This document shows, in pieces, positions 1-10,978 of a stretch of DNA of 64,000 bases. Below the pieces are notes generated by a model, which saw only the letters and a program-made list of their open reading frames with translations, did not search any database and was not told where the DNA came from. Made by a program: the position numbers and the translations under genes. Positions within the stretch are counted from its first letter, which is position 1, and the number at the start of each line of letters is the position of its first letter. The DNA lies in NCBI GenBank assembly GCA_021229015.1, contig CM037783.1, positions 25,984,154 through 26,048,153 on the forward strand, written 5' to 3'. Origin of the DNA: Solen grandis (lineage: Eukaryota > Mollusca > Bivalvia > Adapedonta > Solenidae).

Positions 1-94
1 ATTGATTATGCTCAACAGTAAATAATTAAAGCAATAAACTTTTCCTGGAAGACAGTCTTCACAACAGCCTCCTTATATGGTGTCACCTTTGATA

Positions 95-420
95 TCATAA
101 GCAGATATCGTCAGCATCTTGGCACTTCAATTCCAGCTTCAACAACTTAATCCAGGTTTCATCAATCGCTACAAATGTGGTTCAGCACAGTTTCATGAGC
201 TATCTCTGCACAAGTAATTTGTCTATCAGGGCTAAAAAGTTGAGCAACTATCTTGGTATTATTATCATCAGTTAAAAAAGCTACTTCCAAGACTCCCATC
301 TTCCATTGTTGACTCTTGCCACCCACCTACAAACTACTACAACCAACAGCACACTGGGGCTCAACTTCCTGAAGCAGTGCAAAAACTACTGTTGCTTTCT
401 TCAGCATTCCCTCTTGATCA
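95..420 (-). pseudogene. Mariner-like transposase relic
   Basis: Read on the minus strand, about 181-310 gives a helix-turn-helix-like stretch (FLTDDNNTKIVAQLFS, then DRQITCAEIAHET), typical of the N-terminal DNA-binding half of mariner transposases. About 117-178, in another frame, gives VAIDETWIKLLKLELKCQ. This matches the mariner catalytic signature DETW followed by a P/L-E-x-K-x-Q element. About 310-410 gives RWVARVNNGRWES, like the W-x-x-R-F-x-x-G-R segment that precedes the HTH. The pieces are in the right order but in different frames, with stops, and about 60 residues between HTH and DETW are missing. It is a dead copy. The assignment rests on short motifs only. Confidence 0.45.
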
Positions 421-429
421 TAATGTAAG

Positions 430-1189
430 GGTAACTTTCTTCCTGCATGATGACATCCACCATGATGTTTTTCTTTATGATGTCATGATGCATGGCATGA
501 GGTCATGACACCTGTTTTCTATTGAACATATATGGAAAATGTTGAAGTATAAATATTTTTAAGTTTCATGAAGGTACGTTGATCTAGTCAAAAGATATTC
601 AACAACTCTTACTATTTATTGAATGATACTCATAGCAACAAGAGTAACTCAATTCCAAGAGAAAAAAAAACAAACAAAATTCAGCCAGACTCTGAATTTG
701 ACAGATCATCACTGCAGGAAAATAAAAACAAAACAATGATTTTAACATAAATAGTATTAGAGGTAAACAATAATTAATAACAAAAGGAAATGTAAATCAA
801 CATGAAACTATTTTCTAACCATTGATGGCTTTGAATCCAAAATCAAACATATTTTTTACTTTTCTTTCTTTTGCTCGCAATTCTCGCAATTTTTAGTTAC
901 AACAATTATGATTAGCTCTTTCCTTTTCAACTGATCGATCAACAGTGATAATTCCATGACCTGTGAAATAGAACAGTGGCTATGAGAATGTCTGTCCTTA
1001 ATAATTGCAAAATATTTCCCCCTTTATTGTATGGTACCGGTGTCATCGGCTCGAAAATTATCTGATTATTTTCATCATTCAAACATGATTTTTGTTTGAT
1101 GATTGGTTAATGATGAAAATCCTGTAAAGTACTGGGCCAATATTCATAAAACTTGATTGGAACGTTCCAAAGTTTTGCAAAGAATTCAT
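430..1189. other. AT-rich intergenic stretch, nothing recognised
   Basis: No ORF, splice-like exon or repeat end could be supported here. The sequence is AT-rich with short poly-A runs. Confidence 0.5.
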
Positions 1190-1194
1190 TTCCA

Positions 1195-2110
1195 TGCTGA
1201 AATCTGGTGATCATGGTATCCAAAAAGGTAAAAACTTTAAAAATCTTCTTCTCCAAAAGTATGGCTGGATTTTAAAGTAAATTGGCTCATATTTTCCTTG
1301 GGTCATTCTCTACTGAGATTGTATAAATTATTTTGATCTTTTGGACTGCAAAAAAACAAAACACATGAAGTACAATTTGAAAATATTCTTGTTCAAAAGT
1401 ATTGGCTGGATTTCAAAATCTTTTTGCACCAATGTTCCTTGGGTCACTCTAAATTTTTTTTTTTAAAAATCTTCTCCTCTGAAATCAATGGTTAGATTTT
1501 AATTTCCTTTGGCACAAATGGTCACCTCAAAGTGCTTACCATAATTGCTAAAATAAAGTTGATCCCTTTGAAAATGAGGTTAGAATTCTTTTTTGCACAA
1601 ATGGTCACCTCATGGCTGTCTAACATTGTTCCGAAAATAAAGTTGATACCCCAAAAAAAAAAGGCATCCAAATGATTGACTAACTTAAGAATACTTAATA
1701 TCTAAAAATTTAAAAATCTGGTTGCTGCTGGAGGTAACCCATGAGAAAATGTGACTTGAATGGTTTTGAATAAGCCTATGTACATAGGTGAGTGATCTAG
1801 GACCATATGGCCCTTGTTACAATTATGAGAGAGTGACCCATGGAATATATGTGTCAAAAAACTTTGAAATCCTGCCAGTACTTTTGGACTAGAAGATTTT
1901 TTAATTTTGTACTATATACAGAATAGGAAATGGGCTTGTACATTCTTGGTAGAGGGTGACAAAGGAACATCTGTGGAAAAATATTTTTAAAATCCACTCA
2001 GTACTTTTGGACGAGAAGGTTTTTGAAGTTTTCACATTTTTCCCCCTTTCTGTTGCCATGGCAACCACATTTTGGCATGGAATTTAATTCTTTGAGTGAT
2101 GATAGATGAA
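1195..2110. repeat. Internal units of the AGCTCACC dispersed family
   Basis: Degenerate units share AAAAATCTTCTTC, ACTGGCTGGATTTCAAAAT and TTCCTTGGGTCA, the same phrases found inside the copy at 61936-62900. About 1195-1660 is in one orientation. About 1840-2080 is in the opposite orientation (AGTACTTTTGGAC, GTTGCCATGGCAAC), so this is a rearranged or inverted pair of fragments rather than an intact element. Confidence 0.5.
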
Positions 2111-2925
2111 GTAAAAAGAATGAATAAAAGTTTTAATGGGCTTCCCAACTACTTTTCCAATGTTTTGCTTGATATGATATGTTTGTGGAAAGCAATATGG
2201 TGTGATTACAGGCTGTGTGCCACGTGAAGATAGAAAAAGACATACTCAGAGGTGTCAGAATAAAATAAAAAACAAGTCAATGTCAGCGGACGTTTTCGAG
2301 GAAGTCCAGGCAAGGGTATGTAATGTATGAATGAACTTCTTGTGTTTACTTATTTTTTGCAAGCTCACCTGAGCACAACCTACTAATGGTGAGCTATTGT
2401 GATTGCCTTTTGTCCGGCGTCTGTCATCCGTGCGTGCATCCGGCGTCAACAATTTTCTTTAAACAACATCTCCTAAACCACTTGGCCAAATTTGATGAAA
2501 ATTGCCTGGGATTTTCTGTGCATGAAGGTCTACCAAAGTTGTTCAAATTGTTCTGGTCCGTTGCATTCGGGGGTCTGGGGAGCTAAAAAAGTTTTAAAAA
2601 GGGAAAATCCTAAAAATCTTCTTCTAAAAAACCCAAAGGCTTGGAGTTTGTATTTGGTGTGTGGCATTTTCCTAGGGCCCTTTCCCAAGTTTTTAAAATT
2701 ATGACCCGGGGTCAAATTTTTGGCCCTGCCCCGGGGGGTCATTTGAATTGATAGACTTAATAAAAAAACTAAAAAAAATTTCTTGTCAAAACCAAAAGGC
2801 CGGGTTTTGATATTTGGTGTGTGGGGTTGTTTATGGACCTTTCCCCAAGTTTGTTAAAATCATGACCCGGGTTTGAAATTTGCCCCTCCCCAGGGGTCAT
2901 TTGATTTTAAAGCAAAATACGTTCC

Positions 2926-3045
2926 CTGTTTTATTAGGTAGTGTCATTTGTGCACGTTCCAAAAAGAGCCCGAAAAATAAACCTTTCCCCAAAACCCCCC
3001 CTATTTTAGGAAGGAAACCCCCCGTTCCCCAAATTGTGTTTTTAA
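2926..3045 (+). repeat. Extra direct copy of the DIRS terminal repeat
   Basis: This stretch (TTCCCTGTTTTATTAGGTA through TTCCCCAAATTGTGTTTTT) is a diverged direct repeat of 3056-3175. The left terminus is therefore present twice in tandem. It may be a partial earlier insertion or a terminal duplication. Confidence 0.55.
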
Positions 3046-3060
3046 TAGAAAATTCCTTCC

Positions 3061-3172
3061 CTGTTATTACTTCAGGTATTGTCTTTTTTGTGCAAGCTTC
3101 CAAAACAGGCCCGCAAAAAAAACCTTCCCAAAACCCCCCAGTTCCCGGGAAAGTGTAACCCCCCCTTCCCCA
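3061..3172 (+). repeat. Left inverted terminal repeat of the DIRS-like element
   Basis: It begins CTGTTATTACTTCAGGTATT and continues through GTGCAAGCTTCC, CCTTCCCAAAAC, AGTTCCCGGGAAAGTGTAAC and TTCCCCAATT. The reverse complement of 8941-9052 follows it nearly base for base. Confidence 0.7.
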
Positions 3173-3419
3173 ATTTTGTGTTTTGGAACCATCGGTTTAG
3201 TGGGAACCTAGCTGTCCCTTTCTTGATAGCTCTTGCGCTACAGCTCTCCTTTTTTTTTTTTCATAGCCCGGCGTGTTGTTTTATTTTTTATTGGTTTTTA
3301 TTCATATCGGGGAAATTTTCCAATCCCCGTCCGTATGGGGATTTTTTTGCCTTGTGTCAGGGGTTTTCCCGTGCTTCGGTCCCGTGGCACTGGTATTATT
3401 TTTTGATTTTGTAAAAATT

Positions 3420-5700
3420 ATATGTTGTCTCTTTCGGAACTTTTTTGTAGGGTTTTCTTCGGTTTCCCGTTTTATTTTGCTTACATTGTTCTTTCTTGTA
3501 TTGTTTTTACAATTCGCGTCTGGGGGTCCTGGGGAAATGTCAAGGGTCCTGGGCCCCCACAGCCCTCCCTTTTTCATGCTGGGGGGTGCTCCAGGGTCGA
3601 CACCTGCCCCGTTTGTGTTTTTGGTCAGACGAGATCGGGAAAGGGAAAGCCTCTTACGTCGATTATCCCCCCGGAAAAAAGGGGCCTCATCTTCCTCCCC
3701 CTTCTCGGGTTCAGTCTGTGGGGCGGAGTCCCTCTCCCCCCCCCAGGAAGAAGGTTTCCCGCCCCTCTGGGGAGAGGCCCCCTTTCATTCCTGGCTTTTC
3801 GGCCCGGCTTCCTTGTGTTACCCCCAGGGGGCAGTCAAGGAATACTCCGCCCGGTCACCGCCTGACGGTCTTTGTTGATATTAGTCTGAAAAAGCTCACG
3901 GGGTCCAGGTAAGGGTCTACCCACGGTCCCCCGGTAAAGCCCTCCCGACCATGTCTATGATACGGGACCGGTCCCCCGGGTATATTACCAGGGCCCGGTC
4001 ACCGGTCGGGACCGGTCAGGGGTCACCACCGGTCACCGACCACAAGCACCGGTCACCGGGGGCCCCGGGCACCGGTCATCAATCCCCGGGCACCGGTCAT
4101 AAATCACCGGTCACCGGTCTTGTCGAACATCTATTGTTCTGTGGGTCCAGAGACCCAAAGACGGCATCACCCGGTCATCGGCAAGAGATCGTCACTAATC
4201 AACGGCCCAGGCCCCCGCTCACCACTCTGGCGTGTGGGTCCCCGGTTTTCGCCGATTCTAAAAAAAAAAGTTCGATCGAGTTTTTTCAGGTACCCTGCGG
4301 TTTTCCCCGCTTCGGCCACCTGCTCCCTCTTTGTTCAAGGGGGCCCAAGAAACGGCCCCAAAACGTTCCCCCGGGCATTTCCGGCACCGGCCCCTGCTCT
4401 GTTTCCTTGGGCCCGGTCCCCTTTACGCTCCACCCTCTTCGAAGGTTCAAGGGCGGATTTTTTCGCGCAACCTCGACCTTCGCCCTTCCCGGGGGTGGCC
4501 CCCAATGAGGGGGAACGCAGCATTTCATTTGCCCCCCCCCCTGTCAAAAAGGGCGGCCTTCATTTTGGGGGTGGGGTTTTCTTCCCCGAGACCTTGATCC
4601 AGACTGTTCCCTTGTCTCTCCCCCCTGGGGCCCACGGGCCTTCTTCTGCAAGCCCCCATGTGGCCTTTTTTTCCCCTCCTTTTCCCTTTTATTGGGGTTT
4701 CCCCATCTCGCCCTGGGCTGGGTTCCCCCTTACCGAAACCCCCCTACTGGGGGACTGCTCTGAGCGGACACTTGGAGGATGAATCCCCCTTCATGCCCCG
4801 GGAGGAGGACCCCTTATTCCCGAGGAGTGCCTCTTTCGTCCACCCGCGCCACCCCAGCGCTCATTCCGAACTCGTACTGAAAAACCTCCTCACGGGGACG
4901 AGGGTCAGACGACAGTTTTTTTCCAGGACGGGGTGTTCGGGAGGTTTTTGTATTCCCTGCATCTAGAAACCAGCCCCTCCCCTCCCCCCGGGAGGTGCGA
5001 AGGTTACCTCGACCTTGGGGGAAAGCCAAGGAATCCAAATCAGTCGAACCGGATTGCTCCCTTTCTCTGGGGTCGTCCATTCGGCTCGGGAGGATTTCGA
5101 ATTTTCCCTCCCCCTCCAAGCGGGGACCGGGCGGTTTATTCCCACTTCAGCCCTTGGCCTTTGGGGTTTTAACCCCAAGCCTAAAAGTTTCGGAGGGTGA
5201 TTTTTATCCCCCCTCCGAAAGGACTAGATGCGAGTCGGCTCCGGCTAAAGGGTCCCCCCCCTCCTTTACCCGCTTCAGCAAAAGGGCCCGGGATCCGGGG
5301 AGCAACGCTCCCCGCTTTCTTTCCCCGGCATCTCGTCTCATACTGATCCTTCGTGGCCGCATTTTGGGTAAACTACAGCAAAAAATCCCTTTTCTTTTTC
5401 CCGTCGGGTTTCTTTTGAGGCCTTGCAGCGACTGCAAAACATTTATTTTGCTACCTCCTCTCTCTTTCAGAGATGACCTGCGGCGGGTGACCCTGGCGGC
5501 CCAAAACTACTTTTCCCTCTTTCCGAAAAAAAGCTTAGGTCGGCCCCTCTTTCTTCTTCGCCCCTTTTTTGGGGGGCCGAATCAAAAAAGTAGCGGATGC
5601 CCCCAGGGAGGAGCAATGCAGGAGCGGGGCCCTTCCAAACCCCGCACCCCCTACTTCGGTCCCCCTAAATTCGGATCCCGAAGAACCCTTGGTTTTCTAC
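3420..5700 (+). pseudogene. Gag-like region of the DIRS-like element
   Basis: Overlapping open frames run through this GC-rich, proline-, serine- and arginine-rich region. Around 3590-3690 the frames read HAGGCSRVDTCPVCVFG, then basic residues and RKKGASSSS. That resembles the short C-x2-C segment and basic/serine tract of DIRS ORF1 (gag-like) proteins. No single frame is intact. The assignment is mainly by position upstream of the RT and by composition. Confidence 0.35.
3955..4115 (+). repeat. GC-rich CACCGGTCA minisatellite in the gag-like region
   Basis: ACCGGTCACC or close variants recur more than ten times, including CACCGGTCATCA and CCCGGGCACCGGTCATAAA. In one frame it encodes runs such as HRSPG and TGHKSPVTG. 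ACCGGT is itself palindromic. Confidence 0.75.
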
Positions 5701-5918
5701 GGTAAATCCCGAAGGACTGGAAAAGGGTAAACCTCAACTCCTTTCGAGGTAATCCCTTCGGGGGTCCCCAATCGGGCCCCTCAGTGACCACGTTTCCCCC
5801 TTTATCGCCCCCCACCCCTTCTTTACCTTACCAGTCAAGGGTGGATAACCCCTAGGGGTCTCCTTTTTCCGTTTCCTCTTCCAAGTTCGATTAGGAGGAA
5901 AGTGTTTATGCCCCTTCC

Positions 5919-7460
5919 GTGGCGGCAGACTCATCTTTTCATTCAACAGGGGAGACATCCCGACGACCAAGGGGCCCTGTCTATGTGAGAACGGGGTATG
6001 GGGTTCCGTTCGTCGCCCCCTCCACTGTACGTTTCCCCCCTTTTCACTCCCCTCCAATCATCCTGTCGGGGGACTCGCCATTTCAGATTTCTAAAAAAAG
6101 GAAAGGGGTAGAAGGGCTCGATTCCAACCTCCCCGGGGGTTTTACAGCCGTCTTTTTCGGGTTCCCAAAAAGGGACGGGGGGTTTCCCCGGTTTCATAGA
6201 CCTATCTCATCTAAACCCCTTTTCTTTCCCCGAAGGAACACTTCAAAATGGAAAACAACTTCTCGATGGGAGCCTTTCCCCCCCGGTCACTGGGCTGTTT
6301 TCCCTGGTTTTTGGATCCCTATTTCCATGTTCAATCCATCCTCTTTCCCAGGAAATCCCTTGTTTTACGGATGGTCAAACTGTTACCATTAAAGGGCCCT
6401 TTCCGTTCGCCGTTTCGGCCCCCAAATCTTCACCAAAATATTTCGGTTTGGTGCCAGGGTTCATTTTTTCGGGTCACGCCTCCGGGGTTTTTCGACGACT
6501 GGGTTCTTTTCACGGGGGGCCCACCTCTTCTCGACGAACTTCGATGGGTGACAGCCTAGCTCTCCGGGGAGGCTTCATCCTCAACCCGAGAAAAACGGAG
6601 TTGATCCCTTTCCCCGAATTCACGTTTGCGGGATGGCATTTTGACCGACCTAAACGGACAGAATTCCGGAACCCAGAATTTTTCTTCTAATCGGTTCGGG
6701 GGTTTTCGCGTCGGCAACGATCTCAGCCCCCCGAATTCCATGCTTCTCGGTTTTTCCAAACGCGGGATTTGTTCCCTGGGCCCCCTTCACATGCGACCCT
6801 TCAATTTTTCCCAATCCGATTTGGGGTCCCAGTCGGACCCTTTTCAACCATTCTTCCGGTTTTCCCCCGGGAAATTTGGGTTTATCACTCAGTTTGGGGG
6901 AATTCCCCCCCGTTTTTTCCGAGAGGGTGTTTCCCCTTTCTCCTCCTCAACCCGGAATGTTCCCCTTCTCGGGTTTCCGCTGTAGGTGGGGGATCATCTG
7001 GAACCCCTGGGTCCACAACCCCGGGTCTTTGGTCCCCTGGGGGGGCAGTTCTCTTTATCAACAACCTGGAATCAAAAGGGGTTTTACTAGCCTTTTGACG
7101 TTTTCTCCTCTCATTGAGACAAATTTTCTAGTATCTCAGAAAATGATGTTGTCCTTACATCCCCAGCAAGGGGGCGCCTCCCTTCTCTGTGCATGGAAGA
7201 TGGCACCCTTTTTTCATTGGTGTCAGGGTCTTCGGTATTTTCAAATCAAAATCTTCGGGGTCGTAAAAAATCTTGCGGACCAACTGTCCCAGGCATTCTC
7301 TTCTCCCCTCGGAAAGGGGGTTCTTTCCCGGATCGGAAATGTTTTCGATTTTTTGGGGCTCCGTTGCGATCTTTTGCTACCAGGTAAAAAACCAACTTCC
7401 ATGTTTGTGTCACCGTATCGGATCACCGGGCTTGGGCAATAGATCTCTGTCTGTAAATTT
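5919..7460 (+). pseudogene. Reverse transcriptase / RNase H of a DIRS-like retrotransposon, frameshifted
   Basis: The domains appear in DIRS order but in alternating frames. About 5970-6330 gives GYGVPFVAPS, FFGFPKRDGGFPRF and PFPPGHWAVFPGF, equivalent to the RT fingers and the GDWxxxLDL region. At 6491-6502 the frame reads FDDW, the catalytic Asp pair, followed by GFILNPRKTELIPFPEFTFAGWHFD (6573-6647), the post-catalytic segment of DIRS RTs. About 6780-6810 gives GPLHMRPFNF, matching the GRLHMRPLQ motif. About 7120-7210 resembles the RNase H block around DNTTVVxYINKQGG (here KMMLSLHPQQGGASLLC). About 7260-7440 reads NLADQLSQAFSS to MFVSPY, matching the LADxLSR ... LPxYVSP end. It is not functional as assembled. 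Confidence 0.7.
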
Positions 7461-7535
7461 GGGGTCATCTTTGCTTATCGTTTCCACCCTTTTCTCTGAT
7501 TCCCTTTTTCTAAAGGGAAAAACCTGCGATTTCCC

Positions 7536-8690
7536 GTGCGTCCTCCTTGTGCTCCCCTTTGGCCAACGAGATCTTGGTTGGGATCTTTTGGGTTTCTTAG
7601 ACTTCCTGTAGAACTTCCCCGGGGTTCCCGGGCCTTCTGCACAAGGTCGGGCAGGGTCCACACGAAATCCTGCGCTCTTGTTTTAACCCTTTGGGTGTTA
7701 TCCAAAGCAGTTAGACAGAAGAAATTTTCGGAACATTGCCCCTTTATTTTAAGGCCAGGAGACACACTCGTCTTCTACAGGGCAAGGGAAGGTCTTCCCG
7801 GGTTGGTGTATCGCACGGGGATTAATCGGTCAAAGCCCTGTCAAGAAACGTAAATTTTTAGTTTTTTCTTTTTAACGAGAAAAACTTGCGGGAGTTCTAA
7901 ACAAGGGTTTTTAGGTCCATGTTATAACATCTTAAGTTTTAAGATCTCTTTCCCCGGGTTGGATCCTATCTTTTTGGAAATTATTCGTTTTTTTGAACTG
8001 TTAGGCCAGTCTCTCTTCGTTTAAATCCAAAGTGGGATTTTTGTGTTTTATGGCTTTACTAAGGGACCTTTTGGCCCCTTTTTGAGGCTTCTCTCCTCAC
8101 GTAACTGGAAAAGGTCTTTCTCAAAGCAATGGCGTCTTCTAAACGTCGTTGCGAAATTAATGCCTTTTTTACGGGAAGGCTATTTACGCTTTTAAAAAAA
8201 TCTGATGGCTTTTCTTTGAGCTTTCAAAAACCCGGTTTCCTTGCGAAAAAACCAACTCCCTTCGGGCTGTTCCCCCCCGGTAGTTATTCCGAGCCCTTTC
8301 TGGGCTTTCGCTAGGGTTATCCCGATCGGCTTCTTTGTCCGGTTAAGCCCTTTTGAAGTTTTTTCCTCCGAAGGTTTAAAAACTTTAGGGGTGTCTCTTC
8401 GCTTTTCCTCCAATAAAAGGGGGGGGGCGAAGTTTCGGCGCATCAATATTGTTGGGTGCCTCAACTATAAGTTTGCTTATTCGGATCTTTTGACAGGGAT
8501 TATCCTTTTTAAGAATTTGACCATTAGCTCCCTGCTTTGTTGTTCTTGGGCTTTTTTGAATAAATCCCCTGGATTATTCTTAAAGCGGCCCCTTTTGGGA
8601 ATCTTCTTAACTTTTCTTCCTTTTATCTCCCTCCTGGCTAACCAATACAAAAAATTGTGGATTTGGGTCCACTTGTAGTGGCTCAGACAT
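7536..8690 (+). pseudogene. Tyrosine-recombinase-like region of the DIRS element
   Basis: At 7536-7620 the frame gives APLWPTRSWLGSFGFLRLP, equivalent to the linker (APxWPARPWFPxLLRLA) after RNase H in DIRS polyproteins. At about 8290-8450 it gives RLSPFEVFSSEGLKTLGVSL, then NKRGGAKF. This corresponds to the KPPFEPL ... LKxLTLKTVxLLALASxKRRxEIH block that carries the first catalytic Arg of DIRS recombinases. The C-terminal H-x-x-R and Tyr motifs were not found, so the gene is truncated or too decayed. The call is supported by position between RNase H and the right terminal repeat. Confidence 0.5.
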
Positions 8691-8940
8691 GGTTTAACAT
8701 CCTGTCTGACGCATCCGGCTTTGGTTTGTTTTACTTCGGGGGGTCGTGCAATCAAATTTTGTTAGCAACCTCCCCCCCTTAGCGCGAAGTCATACCTGAA
8801 GTAATAACGGTACATTTATGCTATTAAAAAATGAAATTTTTGAATAAAAATTTTTTTAATTGTAAATACTTACCTGTTTTTACAGGTCCCACCCCTCCCC
8901 GCTTGCTGGCGGGTTTTATCCCTCGATGGCTTCATATACA

Positions 8941-9052
8941 ATTGGGAAAGGGGGTTACACTTCCCGGGAACTGGGGGTTTTTGGGAAGGTTTTTTTTGCG
9001 GACTCGTTTTGGGAAAATGTGCACAAAAAGACAATACCTGAAGTAATAACAG
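8941..9052 (-). repeat. Right inverted terminal repeat of the DIRS-like element
   Basis: Its reverse complement reproduces 3061-3172, including CTGTTATTACTTCAGGTATT at the outer end, CCTTCCCAAAAAC, CAGTTCCCGGGAAGTGTAAC and the inner TTTCCCAAT. Confidence 0.7.
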
Positions 9053-9440
9053 GTAAGATTACAATTAAAAAATTTTTTTTACTTCAAAAATTTCATTTTT
9101 TCAAAGTTTATAAGAAAAAAATAGAAAAACTTTTTTTTCAGAAAAACCCAAGGCCTGTAATTAAGATATTTGGTTGGGCATTGTTTAGGGGCAATACCCA
9201 AATTTGTTCAAATCTGACCCCGGGGTCAAAAAATTGGCCCCCTCCCCCGGGGTTACTTGATTTTGCATAGATTATTTTAAAAAAAACTAGAAAAAAAATT
9301 TTTGTCTGAAAAACAAAAGGCTTGGAGTTTGATATTTGGTGTGTACATTCTTAATGGGCCAATACCAAGTTTTTCAATATGACCTGGGGTTTGAAATTTG
9401 CCCCTACCCCCGGGGGCACTTGATTTTCATAGACTTATAT

Positions 9441-10161
9441 AAGACAAGAGGGCCAAAATGGCCCTAGATGCTCACCTCAGAAAAAATATAATTTATTGCC
9501 TGACAAAAAAAATTGCTTTAAATTAAGTATGAGGGGAAACAATGTTTAAATTTTTTACCCCCTCCAAAAGATTCATCATGACAAAATTTTGCCAAAAATT
9601 TGGGTGTTGGCCGAAAAGTTCCCCGGTATAAAAAAGATTTTTCTAAAATTTGACCTACTGACCACTATCCAGCCCTACCCATTTTCAAAAAGGTTTTAAG
9701 ATATCATATGACAAACAATCTGACCAATTTGAGGAAAAACTGCATCAAAAAATTGGGCCTTTAGTGTGTAAACAAAATTTTTTTAAGATTTGCCATTGAC
9801 CTCTTTTCGGTCCCGGGCCCCCCATTTTGTAAAGGGTTTTTAAGATTCATCAAGACAAACATTTACCAATTTGAGGAAATTGATTAAAATTGTGCCCCTA
9901 GTGTGTAAAAAGATTTTTCTAAGATTTGCCTATTTCCTACTTTTCGGTCCGGGGCCCTGCCCATTTTCTAAGGGTTTTGAATCTAAGCAAACATTTGACC
10001 AAGTTAGGAAGATTGGATCAAATTGTGGCCTTAGTTGTTAACAAGATTTTTCAAGTTTTTACTACTGACCCACTTTTTTATCCAAAAATGACCCCTTTTT
10101 GAGGGAAACGACGGACAATCAATTATCCCAAAAGCTCACCCTGACTATGCTCAGGTGAGCA
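9441..10161 (-). mobile_element. Second AGCTCACC-type element, reverse, nested in the outer element
   Basis: On the minus strand it starts at 10161 with GCTCACCTGAGCATAGTCAG, then GGTGAGCTTTT, and ends near 9441 with AGGTGAGCATCTAGGGCC, ATTTTGGCCCTCTTGTCT. Inside are three to four units of about 140 bp sharing CAAGATTTTTC, TGACCAATTTGAGG, AGTGTGTAAAC and GGTTTTAAGAT. The outer element's 165-bp unit (CATAGACTTATATA | AAAAAAACTGAAAAATTT) resumes directly on either side. Confidence 0.6.
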
Positions 10162-10978
10162 AAAAAACTGAAAAATTTTTTTGTCAGAAACCAAAAGGGC
10201 CGGGAAATTTAAAAGATATTTGGTGTGGGGGCATTGTCTTAGGGACAGTTACCAAGTTTTTTCAAACATGACCCTGGGGCAAAATTGGCCCCGTCCCAAG
10301 GGTCACTTGTTTTTACATGGGACTTATATGGGGAAAAACTATAAAAATTTTCCCTTGTCAGAAACCACAAGGTCTGGATTTTAAACTTTTTTGGTAAGAA
10401 AAAATGGCCTCGTTGACTACCACATAGTTTTTTTTTTTCAAATCATGGCCCATGGGGTAAAAATTTGGGGCCCCCCCCTTTTGGGGCCCAATTAATTTTA
10501 AAAGGGACTTTTTTAGGAAAAAAGAAAAAATCTTTTTGTCGGGAAACTACAAGGCCTATTTTTTTAGATATTTGGTGAGTAAAAAGGCCCCTAGTAAAAA
10601 CATCTACCATTTTTTTATCAAATCATGGCCCTGTGGTAAAAAATTGACCCCCCCCCAATGATCACTTGTTTTTATATAGAGCTATGCCCCTTTAAAATTT
10701 TGGATGGCAGGCACATTTTTTTGTATTGAATTTAGAGGGGTTTTTGGCTGTACTTCTGCATAGATTTTGAATTCGGGATGGCTTTAATACAATAATTGGC
10801 ATTGGGGGCATTGTTTCTCAGGTAAAGCGTTTCAGGGCCATCATGGCCATCTTGTTTTATGTCCTGGACAAATGTCTTAAAGCTTATCAAATACTTTTAA
10901 ATAAAATTTTTTTTTTTCCATCTACAAAACAAAGCAAAAAAAAAAAAACAACGGTTTTTTCTCCCAACCTCACTATTT

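Larger units (their letters stand above)
3056..9052 (+). mobile_element. DIRS-like tyrosine-recombinase retrotransposon, degraded
   Basis: About 6 kb, GC-rich against its AT-rich surroundings. It is bounded by roughly 110-bp inverted terminal repeats (left 3061-3172, right 8941-9052), not direct LTRs, which is the hallmark of DIRS elements. Between them lie a gag-like region, a reverse transcriptase plus RNase H region and a tyrosine-recombinase-like region, in that order. Another copy of the terminal motif ACCTGAAGTAATAAC occurs just inside the right end at about 8792, in the position expected of an internal complementary region. All coding regions need repeated frame changes and contain stops. 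Some of that decay may be sequencing error, because the block shows abnormal homopolymers. Confidence 0.7.
2371..10858 (+). mobile_element. Outer AGCTCACC-family element, interrupted by two insertions
   Basis: The left end at 2371 reads AGCTCACCTGAGCACAAC, followed by ACTAATGGTGAGCTATTGTGAT, an imperfect foldback. The right end near 10826-10858 has GGGCCATCATGGCC and TCTTGTTTT, the usual other end of this family. Inside are tandem units of about 165 bp containing CCAAAAGGC, GATATTTGGTGTGTGG, ATCATGACCC and GGGGTCACTTGATTTT (about 2620-2920, 9120-9440, 10160-10690). The unit series is split by a DIRS-like retrotransposon and by a reverse second element. No transposase is visible, so this is a non-autonomous element with internal tandem repeats. 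Its class is not settled. Confidence 0.6.

Noticed and set aside
3273..5705. Several 100-240-codon open frames as separate host genes
   Set aside because: They overlap each other in different frames within a GC-rich element bounded by inverted repeats and followed by RT. They are fragments or shadows of the DIRS gag-like region.
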